Positions 23,711 to 36,437 of a stretch of 64,000 nucleotides of DNA are shown here, piece after piece. The DNA is from Paguma larvata (taxonomy: Eukaryota > Chordata > Mammalia > Carnivora > Viverridae), in the NCBI GenBank assembly GCA_030068075.1, contig CM057824.1:130562414-130626413 (forward strand), written 5' to 3'. The translations under genes were made by a program, and so were the position numbers. How positions within the stretch are numbered: position 1 is the first letter of the stretch; every line of letters starts with the position of its first letter. A model generated the notes under the pieces. The model saw only the letters and a list, made by a program, of their open reading frames with translations, was not told where the DNA came from and searched no databases.

Positions 23711-25988
23711 ATATTCCCCAGCAGGAGTAAAACAAACAAACTGTTTAAAGATATATTTAGTTTTGACTGTTGGCAATACATTAGATGTTGGTCTCGTATT
23801 TGTTTTAAAAATTTTGTTTATGTCACCACTGCATGGGGTAGGCCTTTAATAAATGTACAAGTAGCTATAAAGTAATCAAGTCACAGTGATTATTTAATTC
23901 AGAAGGAAATAAAAGATGACCTGCGTTATCTCCTACATTGAAAATAAATTAGACTGAGAATAAAGCAAACTTTCAAATCTTGCTGTAAGATTTGTTCTTT
24001 TGAAGCCTTATCTGAGGCTTAGGAGACCTCAAAGTTAAGGTTTAGGTTTCAGAGTCTTCCATGCATAGAAATAAATGAGGGAGATATAATACGTTGATAA
24101 TGGTATAATTAAACAGATTAGATACTGTCAATAGTAAATGTCTCATTTGTCAATAGAGCAAGTATTTAAAGTCCTCAAAAATCAAGATAATCCCCTGGGG
24201 TTAATTAAAAGTTGATTATTCAATCAATGATTATTGGAAACCAATTCTAAACTCTATATATAGGAAGACAAGCAAGATAGGAGTATTTTATCTTATTTTT
24301 TCATAGGCACTTGGGTTTTGTTTCTTTTTTAAAAAATGAAATTCAGTTTAACCTAAACAAATTCTCTCTTGTCTGGTAGCCATGTTTTATCATGAGTTTA
24401 TGATAATTTTTTTCCTGTCTGACTTCAGTGGGAAGACAGTTAATTGGACAGAATACATTTCAGATACTCCAGAATGTCTTTATCACCTATTTGTTTGTCT
24501 GCCTTCCATTTATCCACTAATGTTACTGGGATCGTATGTACCACTTTTAACTTGAAACACAACTTGCAGTTAGAGAGATTACTACTGCTTCTGATTCATC
24601 CATTTTTACTTTCATTTATTCCCCTCAAATTTGACATAATTTATAATCACTTTAATTGGTTATCTATGTGAGTCATTTTAGTTCAGCAGTCCTCTCATTT
24701 AGCCCTATGCTAATGCGTTTTACCTCTGTGGGGATTATGTGTGGTCTGCAATTTAGGCACAAAATTCAGCACAGGTTATTAAATGATAGATATTATGTCA
24801 TTCTCTGTGTGTTACTGAAAACTTTCACCCTTATATCCAAAGTGGATATGAAGTATTCAACTTTACTATTGTCATGATATTTAACAACACATAGTACAGA
24901 GTCGTGGATGATTATGAAGTACCCTAAGTTGCTAATGTATTTTCTCTTTCAAGCCCCTGTTTCATTTCTATTGTATGAAACATTTTATTAAAAATAACCT
25001 CCATCCTACATTGTGCATGAATACAGGTTATTTGGGGAACGATGACTTCTTTAAGCAGAATATATCTCCTTCCTGCTAGGAAAATCAAAGGATTACACTT
25101 ACTGACTCCGGTGGGGAAGGGGACTTAACTTGTTAGTGAACTTTCACGGTCTCTTCCTGTGTGGCTGCTTCTCAGAAGGTGCCTCATTTAAAAGTCTCCC
25201 TATCTGAGGTCATGTACCTGCACTTGGATGTGTGATGGGAAAAGAGAGATTGTCACAGGAAGTGTGGATTTTTCTTTTACTATCTGTGACTCCAGAACAC
25301 GTTTGGACTCCTTGAGCAGAAAGGCATGTAGGGAGCTGAGAATGAGAAAGGAAACTAAACACTCTTAGTAAAGATCAGTTGCTGGTTTGTTTCAAGGATA
25401 ATTCATCAGCTGAAAGGTAATGAGGAAGTGGGTGGTGGGGTCAGACTTTGAAGAGCTGAGATAAAGTTTGCCAGTGATATGCATACAAGGAGAGGGGATG
25501 CCTGACAAAACAGAGAGTGATTGCAGACAACCTTGTGTCCTCAATGAACAGTGTCTATTTTTAAATATTTAATGAGCTAATTGAATGAAGGAAGTGTCAG
25601 AGATAAACAAAGCCAGACACTAGTGGTTAAGGACAGATTTTAATCAGAATGAAGTATCTTACTATATTCAATAGAGTAAGAGGCCCCGTGTGAACCGAAC
25701 TCAAATTTGATTTGTGTAGAGGTGACCGGGTGTTTTAAAGGAAGAATAGAGAGTAGCAGGAAAGGGTGGTTTGGTCTATGTGAAACCCACCTGGTTTGTT
25801 AACTGATGGTTATCAAAGTTAGTTTCCTAGCATCGCATAGAGGCTGGGAGACAGGGTCCTATCTTAAGGTGCAGGCCGGAATTAACAGGAAACTCTTTTG
25901 GCAGCCTTGCGTTTTCTTAGGCAGGTACTTTAAGGGGTTTAGAGTCATCCCAGGGATGCAGCCTTGAGCTGTTAAAAAGAATGTTACT

Positions 25989-26206
25989 GGGGTGCCTGGG
26001 TGGCTCAGTCGGTTAAGCGGCCGACTTCGGCTCAGGTCATGATCTCACGGTCTGTGAGTTCGAGCCCCGCATCGGGCTCTGTGCTGACGGCTCAGAGCCT
26101 GGAGCCTGCTTCGGAATCTGTGTCTCCCTCTCTCCCTCTGCGCTTCTCCTGCTCATGCTCTGTCTCTCTCTCTCTCAAAAATAAACGTTAAAAAAAATTA
26201 AAAAAA
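25989..26206 (+). mobile_element. CAN/SINEC SINE, young-looking full-length copy
   Basis: Close to the feline consensus throughout. Flanked by a perfect 15-16-bp direct repeat (AAAAAGAATGTTACTG at 25974-25989 and 26207-26222). Among the least diverged copies in the window, so a candidate for a recent or still polymorphic insertion. Confidence 0.96.
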
Positions 26207-26324
26207 AAAAAGAATGTTACTGTTTCATTCAAATCTTTATAGGTCAGGGTTGAGGCCTTGCTGAGAAGAGGGCTCAGTGGAGCCTGGTTAGAGTTTGGTA
26301 AAGGGGACGATATTTGTCCTTCAT

Positions 26325-26460
26325 ATGGGCTACCTCGTTTTTACATTCACAACATATATAGGAATTCTGAAGTTACTGCTTTACAGATGAGGTAAACTGA
26401 ATTTCATAAAAGTTAAGCGGCATCTAATAAGTAAAGGACTTGAAATTCAAATTTAGTTAA
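26325..26460 (-). repeat. MIR-like relic
   Basis: TTTACAGATGAGGTAAACTG is nearly identical to the reverse-complement MIR motif, with degraded flanks. Confidence 0.6.
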
Positions 26461-27479
26461 TATTTGGTTCTGAAACTTTACTCATTTCTCTGACTAAATA
26501 AACCATGGTACCTTGAGGCCAAGAAATGGCTGAAGGGAGACAGGAATTATTGGGAGTGGCTCTAGTTTCAGGTTGTCACCACTCTTTCTGGCTATTTCTT
26601 TTGAATGGCCAAATTCTACGTGAGCAAATACCAGTTAGCAAACAAGTAAATCTTTTAGAGACCTAAAAGATTACTGAGCATGGAGAACCAACAAGATTTG
26701 GAAACATTGGGTTCATGGTGGCTGCAAAGTGGGGCAGTTTGCTTGTCCAGGTTAGTATAATTCCTTAAAGACTATCTAACATTAATATTTAAATATAAGC
26801 TGTATTTTAAATGGCTTTTCTTATAGTGAAACACTATAATTATTAATAATTCAGAAAGTCATCAGTTTGTGGTTGACTTACCGAATACTTTCATAATGAA
26901 ATTACATCAGTTTAGGATGCTTTTAGGGGCAAAGAAGAGGACAAATTTAAAATGGCTCTATTAAAAATAGAAATCTCTTGTAGCATTTGAGAAAACATCT
27001 GGAGGCAGGTTTGGACTCACGTTTCTCCTTGTCTTTTTGCTGTTTTTCCTTGACTTCATGGAGGAAAGGTGGCCGCAACGGTTTCATGCATCACGTTCTC
27101 CGGCAGTAAAATCTGAAGTTAGGAAAGATAAATAAATATTTCACTGGCCTCCTTACTAAAAAAAGAATTCTCGTATGCCATCCAGTGGACCTCCATCAGT
27201 TCTCATTGGCTGGAATTGTATCACACGAACTCCCCTCCTCCTCCCCTGGTGAGGAGGACCCCACCGTGATTTCCCTTGACTAGTCAACTCCTTTCTGTTG
27301 CTGAGGGGAAGGCCAGTCTCCCCAGAAGCACGCGATTGTTCGTCAAATTCAGTGTTCATTTAGTAAGGAAGAATGAGGGAGAGGACATACAGTGTGCAGT
27401 GGTCACCTGTGTCTGCCTCGGGGATGTGGAAAGGGCCCTTTTTGACAATAATGTAAACTATATCAAAAGTCGGTATTTC

Positions 27480-27905
27480 TTAAGCATTTCTAGTGTGCCA
27501 TTTTAACGTACTTTGTATGTGTGATCTAATCTAATTCTTCACACTGGCTTGTGAAGATGATTCCGTTTTTTTTTTTTTGTTTTTTTTTTTTAATGTTTTT
27601 ATTTATTTTTGAGAGCAGGAGAGACAAAGCATGAGTGGGGGAGGTTGAGAGAGAGAGGGAGACACAGAATCTGAAGCAGGCTCCACGCTCCGAGCTGTCA
27701 GCACAGAGCCCGACGCGGGGCTCGAACTCACAGACTGTGAGATCATGACCTGAGCCGAAGTCAGCCGCTTAACCGACTGAGCCACCCAGGCGCCCCGATG
27801 ATTCCGTTTTATAGAAGGAGATATGGACAGATTTTGAAGTGTTTAAATGGCTTGTCAGACTCACAGAGCAGCTCAGTGACAAAGTTGGGTTGGACCCTCG
27901 GCTGA
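27480..27905 (-). repeat. MIR-like relic interrupted by a SINE
   Basis: CATTTCTAGTGTGCCATTTT and ACTGGCTTGTGAAGATGATT precede the SINE; GTTTTATAGAAGGAGATATG and AATGGCTTGTCAGACTCACA follow it. Joined, they follow the minus-strand MIR order. Confidence 0.5.
27570..27796 (-). mobile_element. CAN/SINEC SINE, little diverged
   Basis: Full minus-strand copy with a long T-rich tail complement. Flanked by the perfect 14-bp repeat GATGATTCCGTTTT (27556-27569 and 27797-27810). It sits inside an older MIR relic. Confidence 0.96.
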
Positions 27906-28079
27906 CTGGGAAACACCGTCATCTTTTTCTGCCAGGCCACTCTACAAGGAGCTGTTAACAGTGTGCCTGGTTTTACTGTTGTTGAATTTAGGAATGGCAG
28001 GTAAGGATACTGACTGCCTTTGTGCATAGGCTATTTCCTGGAAAATCTCCTAAGAAAGCTCTTGTACTTGGTCTTATTT

Positions 28080-28240
28080 AATATTTGTATTTACACATCT
28101 TTTAATATATTTTTAAAAATTTAACAGATAAATGAAATTAAGAGGTAGTATGATGAAGCAGTTTGCTTGAGGTCACATAGCTATGACATGGCCAAAGTGG
28201 AATTTGAATAAAGGCTTACTTTGAATATGGGGGCCTGAGT
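28080..28240 (-). repeat. MIR-like relic
   Basis: GAGGTCACATAGCTATGACA and GTGGAATTTGAATAAAGGC follow the reverse complement of the MIR 5' half (AAGGTCACACAGCTAGTAAG ... GGGATTCGAACCC). Confidence 0.6.
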
Positions 28241-28849
28241 GCTCTCACCATACAGTGCTTGAGAATTGTGGTCAAAGTATGGCAGGGTTGGGGTAATTGA
28301 TTTGGGATAAAACAAATTACATAAACCTGACTAGTCCTCCATAAGCTTATGATACATAAGAAGCTAATTTTTAAAAGGAAATATGTTTCGTTGCTTTTAT
28401 TTATTTACTTTTTTCACACTCGACAGGAGAATAATGTTCTCAAATTTAAGGAGGACAAGAAAAAAATATTCATGTGACTTCTGGAAAAGTAGGATGAAAA
28501 ATAGAAATGGGCGTCAGGGTCTCCTTTGGAGGGAAAAGTAGAAACTGAAAACAAAGAATATTGATTTGATATTGACTGATGAGACAGGCTAAGTATTGAA
28601 AGGAGTAGACTCATTGATCAGCATACTAATCTACTACATGGCTAGACCAAGTTGTGAACCACACCAGTTCCTGGCCTCTAGATGGTTTTTTCCCGAGACT
28701 ATGCAGGATAGAGATTAAGATGCTTAGGGTATAAAACTATGTCCCTAACTGTTACTACTTTTTCTTAGATAGCCATTCTGTTTTTTTTCTTCCCTATGCC
28801 AAGTAATGTCACCAACACTATTTTTTTTTTTCTTGAATGGCCAAATGTA

Positions 28850-28953
28850 AAATTTTATATATGTATATGTATATATATAATTTATGTATGTATGAATATA
28901 TGTGTGCGTATATATATAACATAGGTTATACACACACACACACACACACACAC
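28850..28953. repeat. Compound AT / TATG / (AC)12 microsatellite
   Basis: A run of TATATG and TATG units followed by 12 AC units (28930-28953). AT-rich, likely polymorphic and prone to hairpins. Confidence 0.9.
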
Positions 28954-30384
28954 TTCGGAAAATCATTCCATCACTCTGTGCTGTGTCAAAATGTTTGCTC
29001 TATTTGTTCCATTGTTTTCATTGGGACTGAAATTCATGAATATTTTAATGATTTGTTCTTTGCTGTTTTTTGCCTCTAAGAAGAAAATGTACTCCATGAT
29101 AAAACATTGGACTTATTATTCACACTTTGTATAACTCAAGACTAATTAGCTAGTGTTTAATTTCTCAAGACTACAAAACAATATCTGTTGTCTCTCTGTT
29201 ACACAAAATGAACAGCTTAAACATCTCTCCCACCTTGTTTTTTTAAACAAACGCCTAGCACACAAACATTCATAATTTATGATGTTTTCCATCAAAACAC
29301 ATTCCTTGAATATAGATAAAATCAGCATTTGGAGCATGGATGCTTGGTTTCAGCTCAGGGACTGTGATTGAAATCCATGCACATGCTTGAATTCTTCATT
29401 TTCATTTTCCCCAATTTGTAACTGAAGACATGAGGCTGCTGAGTTTCTAGCAGTGTTATGCTCTCTTTTACATCCTACTGTACAACTGAGTTATAACATT
29501 TGTTTCAAAGCTGCTGAACAAATTGTTTAACATATTTGTAATATCACAATAAGGATTGGATCATAAAATTATAGATACAAATTCTCTTGTATCTGTGTTT
29601 GATTACCGTGTCCCTTTTGAGGATTACTAAGTAGATAATCTGCCTCTATTTCTGATGACAGAGAACAAATTCATTTGTGTAAAGAGCTTTTGTGAGATAG
29701 GTTGCTAATGTTTTTCATATAAAGCATTTCTGTATTTGCAGGTATTCAGTACAACTGAATTTACTGATTTGCAGACAGGTAATAGTGTTCAAATTAAATA
29801 GTTTCTATTGACTTTATCATAGACTGGTTTATGGCTTTATGGAGATAAAAAGTATTTTGAGAGCAGCTTTCCTTTTCCTATAAATGGCATCGAATGGTCC
29901 CATTTTAAAAGATTTCTTTGATATTCTTTTAGTTCGTACGGTTTGGTGACACCAGTCAAAATTGTTTCACAAGTGTTCAGAATTCACATCGCGTGGCTGG
30001 TTGTTGAAGCGTTCTGCCTGAATGGTTGGGTACTAAATGAATCCGTGCCAGCGCGTGGCAGTTCCAGGCACGGAGGCCAATGGCTGCTTAGTGCTGGGGC
30101 AAAGCCCTTTCCCAAGCACAAGTTGGTAGTGGTTTCCTGCGAATAAATTTGGATCCTGTGGCCCAAATGATGTCTTCAAGAAATAACTCAACATCTGTGT
30201 TTTATTTCCAGCTCTGTTCATATTCCGTGAAGCCCCTATCTCTACTTAGAGCTCGCTGTCTAAATATCTTTACGTTCCCTCTGGCGTCAGGGCAAAATTT
30301 TTGTTAATGTTACTTGCAAAAATTTTTATTTTGATTTGTGGGTATGCACATGCTTTCAGCCTTCAAAGTATCTTTTCATGTCAG

Positions 30385-30575
30385 AGGCGGTGTGTTGGTG
30401 AAGAGCACAGAGTCTGAACCCTAGCAGATTTGAATTTGCATCCTGCTCACTCATTGCTTAATGAGAGATCGCAAACCAGTGATACACTTCTGTATTCTTT
30501 AATATTCTCAACTGAAAAATGGGGATAGTAATAGCACTACTAACATAGTAAGTGTTCAATGAATATTAGCTATAT
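30385..30575 (+). repeat. MIR-like relic
   Basis: AAGAGCACAGAGTCTGAACC, then CTGAAAAATGGGGATAGTAA and a 3' end TAGTAAGTGTTCAATGAATA match the MIR order from head to 3' end. Confidence 0.7.
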
Positions 30576-33110
30576 CATCATTAATATTATAAAGCCAAGA
30601 TACAATCATATGTTTTTGGTTTTTTTTTGATAATTTATTAACCAACCTTCCTTGGAAGGTTTCTGAAGAGCATTTGGCTGTAAGGCAAACAATGTTCTGG
30701 TAAGATGTCAGAATATTTTTTTGAGGTAATTATTAGTTTTGGAAAGCTGTGTTGATGCTGCATCATTGATTACATTCCGTTTCGTTTCCCCACACATTGC
30801 TGAGGGTGGATGGCAGCTGGTAAGTTTGGCATTTGGGACCTTTATGATATCTGGGGTCTCTGCTTCTCTTTGTTAGGGACTGCTGTCACGCGCAGGTCTT
30901 ACAACTGGTGCAGAATGAGGAAATCAGGATAATTCCACCATTTGTTATGTGCGCAACTCAGAACTGTCTAAATCTAGTGCCAAGTTCTGTCTCCCTCCCA
31001 AGGGCTTCTTCTTCCAGTAACCCTACTCAGACTTGTATCTGGGTTTAGGTGGAAGCTTATTGTCCTTGTTCGTTTCTCTCCCCTTATCCATCCTTAACTC
31101 AAGTACGGCTCTTCGTTCTTCCTGGAAATTAGGGAGTATCTGTACTACTGGCTGTTGGTTTGCAATCTGGCCCACGTACATGGGAGACAAGAAGAGACAG
31201 AAGAAAGAGATAGATTGGTATGCATCGGGCTTACTAAATTTATAGACAAGGCTTGTCTTGAGTGGCCATAGACAGTAGACCTCTGTATCCACCTGCCACC
31301 ATCTTGAAAGTTTATATAGAGGCCTTAACTGGGTGCAGTCACTTACACTGTCATTTGGTCTCACCAACACATTGTTCTCAAGGCTATATATTGGAAAGTG
31401 GCTCCCATTGTGAGAACCGTGGGCAGAGTGTGTATTCTAAGGACTGGGGAGTGGGTGCGGAGCCTCCAATTGCCTGGTCCAGTTTTTGGTTTAGCTGGCG
31501 GTCCAGTCCTCTGAACGGCCTCCTCCAACACTGGTAATCCATATAGTCTGTTTCCACAGCGTGATCATTGGTTCGCACACTGTTGAATCAAGCTCTACCT
31601 CAGCTCCCGCTGACTCTGATTGTGCTCCGAGACTTAGCAGTTCCTCCCTCCTGCCCTAGCTGGTGGTGTTTCCCTGTGCTACTGGGTTTTCTGGTTTAAG
31701 CATTAGTGATCTTCAACACCCCCCACCCCCTGCCAAGGTGGTTCATATCTGCATTATAATAAAGGAATTATAGGAACACTTGTTAAATCTCTTGCATGTG
31801 ACAGTAGAGTCCATGAAGACTTGGAGGGAGGAGCAGATTTGGGCTTTCTGGGACCAACTGACCTTTCCAATCTTTGTTCCCTATTGTAGCCAGCCATGCT
31901 GGTGATCTTTGCATGCTTGCAGATGGAGAACAAAGAAAAAAAAAACATTCCTCTCTCAGATCTCTGAATGGTGATTGGAGTAGAGATTATGGAGGTAGGA
32001 ATGGCAGGGCAAGCTGGCCCAGTTGCCTTCTGGGTCGCACCAACAAGTACAACACAAAGAAGGAAAAAGTAACTGTCTCGGAGAACTTGACAGTCACCTG
32101 TTTTCATCTTTCCCAACAACTCCTTGTAGTTCTTCTCTCTTTTAGGGAATGGTGAGCCGTCCTTACAGCAGGCCCACTCTCCTTTTCTGTGCATCGTTTA
32201 TTATGACCTCTTTGCTCTGAGTCATTAGTTATTGATATTTAAAGGGACACTTGTTATGAAACACTCTTTTCTTTCAAGTACCTGGATTTTGACTCCAAAA
32301 TGCTAGCATTCAAAGCTGTCCATTCTGCCATGCTCTCCTTAAAAGTGCTATTTGAAAATCCAAGCTGATAGTGACATCTTGGTTCTCCACTCTTGCACTC
32401 CCTGTCAAGGGATGGATGGCTCATCACCACTGAAAGGGAAGTCACAGGCAGCATGTTCAGATAAAGACTCAGTGTATAGACATAGAAGAAAGAAATGGGA
32501 ATATAAAACAGGGGACAATGAGTGCATTGTGATTATTCTGTTTACAAAAAATAGAGGGATTGATTTGATCCCCTACTAGAAATTCCTGAATAATTTTCTA
32601 GAGGCAGCTTGTTAGGCCCTTCATGAGATAGCAGTTTTGAATTCTCTCTGTTTACCTCAATTTATCATAGAAAATGAAGCTAAGACCCTGATTTATTTTT
32701 GAAACCTTTCTTAGTCATTCAAACTACATTTCTCACTTATAAACCAGTAGAATACAGATTAGTACTGTTCATTTAATGTCTCATACTATCCTGGGTTATA
32801 AGTGTTTCAGTTTCATTAATCTTGCCTTCTAAATCAGATTTAAGCTTAGAGATGAAAGCTTTATGTTACTGCGATACACCTAGTGGATGATCAGTAAATG
32901 CTGTTGAAAAAGTCAAATGAGCGACGCCCTTACGTTGTTGTTTACAATTATTATAAAAGTAGAATTTAAAACTGTGACAAAAGGAATTTGTGTTAAATGA
33001 AATAGATAAATATCTGTCTGTGAGCGCTGTTATAAATTAGTGTATTTTACCGATAAATGTTATAGAATATTTACTCTTTTAAAAGAGTATTTTTTTTTTA
33101 AGATAAACAA

Positions 33111-33322
33111 AGGGGTACCGGCTGGCTCAGTCAGTTCAACATCTGACTCTTGATCTCTGGGGCAAGTCATGATCTCACGGTTCATGAATTCGAGCCCCAT
33201 GTCAGGCTCTGTGCTCACGGCAAGGAACCTGCCCGGGATTTCTCTTTCTCCTCTCTCTTTGCCCCTCCACCACTTACACTGTGTCTTTCTCTCTCTCAAA
33301 ATAAGTAATGGGACCTTAAAAA
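33111..33322 (+). mobile_element. CAN/SINEC SINE
   Basis: The head GGGGTACCGGCTGGCTCAG, B-box region and pyrimidine-rich 3' part are present. Flanked by AAGATAAACA at 33100-33109 and 33323-33332. Confidence 0.93.
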
Positions 33323-33403
33323 AAGATAAACACATACCTTGACTAGAACAGTTTTGGTGGAAATATAAGTTAAATAAAGTTGCCTTGAAGTTCTCTGAAA
33401 ATA

Positions 33404-33740
33404 GGGGCACTTGGGTGGCACAGTTGGTTAAGTGTCCTACTCTTGAGCTCGGCTCAGGTCATGATCTCACAGTTCATGAGTTTGAACCCTGCAGCTCAGG
33501 TCTTGATCTCACAGTTCATGAGTTTGAACCCTGTAGCTCAGGTCAGATCTCACAGTTCATGAGTTTGAACCCCGAAGCTCAGGTCATGATCTCACAGTTC
33601 ATGAGTTCAAACCCCTGTATCAGGCTCTGTGCTGATGGTGTGGAACCTGCTTGGTATTCTGTCTCTTCCTCTCTCTGCCCCTCCCTAACTTGTGCTCTTT
33701 CTCTTTCTCTCAAAATAAATAAATAAACTTAAAAAAAAAA
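33404..33740 (+). mobile_element. CAN/SINEC SINE with fourfold internal tandem duplication
   Basis: Begins GGGGCACTTGGGTGGCACAG and ends in AAATAAATAAACTTAAAA. Flanked by a 15-bp repeat with one difference (AAGTTCTCTGAAAAT at 33388, AAGTTCTCTAAAAAT at 33741). The segment carrying the B box is present in four tandem copies of 41-43 bp (33452-33493, 33494-33535, 33536-33576, 33577-33619), so the element is about 125 bp longer than usual. The A box (TGGCACAGTTGG, 33416-33427) is single. Confidence 0.95.
33452..33619 (+). repeat. Tandem repeat, four 41-43-bp units inside a SINE
   Basis: Each unit starts GCTCAGGTC and ends at the base after AACCC-TG/CG. The B-box-like GTTTGAACCC lies at 33480, 33522, 33563, and as GTTCAAACCC at 33605. 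Units differ by few substitutions and one short deletion in unit 3. Confidence 0.95.
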
Positions 33741-33755
33741 AAGTTCTCTAAAAAT

Positions 33756-36223
33756 ATGTGCTCAAAAATTAAACTCCTATGTTTTGCCTCTTTTATTTAT
33801 ATTAATTTAGTAACTTGGGTTAGTAACTTGGTAAGAAATATTTACACTTTTGCTTCTCAGTGATCTCTCTTATAAATTTTTAGAGAAGATAAAAGTATAA
33901 TAGTCAGAAACATAGAAATTTATTTTCCTGTATATACTTTAGTTACTTATGTGCTTTCCCTACCTACCTAAATTTGTCCATTGTTTTTCTGACCTTTCAT
34001 CTTCTATAATAAAAATCTATTTCAGATATAAAAATATGGAATGACTTTTCAAATGGCACCATCCAGATAAATGTTTGAATTATTTTATTACTAAAACTAT
34101 TATCTTAGTTAATAGTTACACCAAAGTTAATTCCTTCTCAGAACTAAATGTGTCCAAGGGGTACTCTATAACATTTATATTTTGAGATAATTTCAAAATA
34201 TTTTAAATATCATCATCTTCTAAATAGTTCATTTGTGTCCATGGAATATTATAGAGCGTTGAAAATTTCTGAGGAATCTTTTGTTGATTATTTTCAATGT
34301 TTCATTGTGATGAAACATATGTTAAAATTATTATAATATTTTTTCAGTTTAATTTTAACAGGATAAAGGTCAGAAAGTCAAAAACGATTTGCATATGAAT
34401 ATATATCTTATGGTAATTAAATAAAACAGTAATAAGAGAAGCACACTAAAAGTTAAAGTAGGAGAAATTAGCCATCCTAAAAATGTCCATGATTTAAAAT
34501 AAGATATTCCTGAGTATTTAATTTACTTTAAAATGTGTTAAGATTTATAGCCTGCATATGTAAAAAATTATCTATGGCCACACTATGAGAGATATATAGA
34601 CAACAAACAGTACTCCTAAAAACCTAAGTGAGAACATGAGACGCTAGAAAGATAATAACATAAAAATCTAAACTAGCTATGTTAAAAAAAATAAACTAAC
34701 TATCTTAGTGCATCTAAAGTTACAATTAATTCAGAGTTTCATGGGTAAAGGTGAAAAAGAGAAAATGGGGTATATAATTTTTATTATTAAATGATCAAAT
34801 TATACCATACTGTTATCCAGAAGGAAGATTAAAATTGATTTAATATGTGACTTCTGAGGTCAGATAATTTTAAAAAGTTTAATAGATGATGACTTCTGTA
34901 CTAGTTTTAAGAAATATCCAGATATTTTTTAACAGTACCATATCATATAGCCATCCTTGGGAAGAGGCTTGGATGGAGCAGATGGTATTAATCTATATAA
35001 TTTGCATATATAATATAAATCAAAGAGATCAGCATTATTTAGTATTTATTACTTAGTTTATATTTTTAGATAGTCCGATGGTACTAAACTTTTTACATTA
35101 GAGCAAGGTGTTAAAACACAATTTAGAGGGATGAATAATGAAAAGAAAAATTCACAAATGCATTTTTCAGCATTGGCTTGTATATCGTGCTCTCCTTCCT
35201 ATTTGTCAAATCTTTGTAGCCATTGAAGCCTATGGGTAATAAAAAGAGATCTAAGCCCTGGATCACTTTCTCAAGGGATTTACCTTCTAGCATCAGTAAT
35301 AATACACTTATTCCCAAAGCAATAATACAAAGAATATGTGATATTTCCATATAAGTGACAAAATGTGATATCAGCCTGTGAATGCAATTTGATTATATGG
35401 GTGTCCACCAAGTGCTGAGAATTTGATTGAAACAACACAGTGAAAATGAAGCTCTGACTCCGGAGGAACTATAAAATTAACCAGTTTTATTCTGCCACCC
35501 ATAACACACCAGTGCCTTTACATACCATTATTGCTGGGGTCAGTCGCCTTGCCTTTGCTCCTGCACTTCTCCCCGCAGCAAAGAAGATGGTTAGGTTTTG
35601 TGTTTTCCAAGAATTCCTATAAAAAACTGAAAAATTTGAAATATTCATTCATATGTGAAGAGGTTAGAAATCATTTTAATCAACAATCTAATTTTACAAA
35701 TGAAAGGGAAAAAGAATCCCTAAAAGGATACTTGTTCTACTATTGACTGCTAGCAAGTAGCGTGGCTTAATCTAAATTGACTTTCAACTTAGGTAGAAAA
35801 ATTTTAAATAGTTCATATTGGGGGAAAAATTGTATATGGTCAAAATTTCCTGTGCTTTAAAAATTATTTTAAATATACTAGATTATTCCCAGGATTTTAT
35901 CCAAATATCCATTATAGTGCTTTATTCCAAAGGGAGAGGATTCACAAATTAAAGAGTAGAAGTATTGTAATATGTTCTCTCTCTCCAGGAGTGGTAATAC
36001 CTTTATATCAGAGAAGACATTTCCAGGATACTGAGTATCCCACTGTTTCTTTAATATTTTGTGATTATTTGGAGGAATTAAATCCCTAGCTTTTTAAATA
36101 CTGAAATCACTGTTCTTAAAATAAGAGTCTTCATTGCATCTGAAGTAAACATATTTTATTTTCCAGGAGTTTATTCTGTGATGTAAATGTTTGTTTTCTC
36201 ACAAGGAGGGGATATTTTAAAAG
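33756..36223. other. AT-rich intronic sequence, nothing recognised
   Basis: Very AT-rich, with no SINE, L1 or LTR recognised and no convincing exon. Two short reading frames (35123-35350 minus, 35531-35746 plus) show no known domain. Confidence 0.6.
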
Positions 36224-36235
36224 AAAAATAATAGA

Positions 36236-36437
36236 GGGGTTCCTGGGTGGCTGAGTGAGTTAACTGTCCCACTCTTGGTTTCAGCTCAGGGTCATGATCT
36301 CATGGTTCCTGAGTTCAAGCCCCTGCATTGTATTCTGTGCTGCCAATGTGGAGCCTGCTTTGGATTCTTTCTCTCTCTCCCTTTCTCTTACCACCCCCCC
36401 CCCAAATAAATAAATATACTTAAACAAACAAACAAAC
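36236..36437 (+). mobile_element. CAN/SINEC SINE
   Basis: The head GGGGTTCCTGGGTGGCTGAG is present and the tail ends in (CAAA)n after a run of ten C bases. Flanked by the perfect 14-bp repeat AAAAATAATAGAGG (36224-36237 and 36438-36451). Confidence 0.94.

Noticed and set aside
31754..32194. 146-codon minus-strand frame
   Set aside because: No domain, signal or splice context recognised; such a frame is possible by chance in this locally GC-richer block.
33452..33619. Possible CRISPR-like array of four about 42-bp units
   Set aside because: Units are contiguous without spacers and lie inside a SINE of a mammalian genome.
33385..33726. 113-codon frame with a repeated HDLTVHEFEP-type motif
   Set aside because: The protein repeat is the translation of the tandemly duplicated SINE B-box segment.
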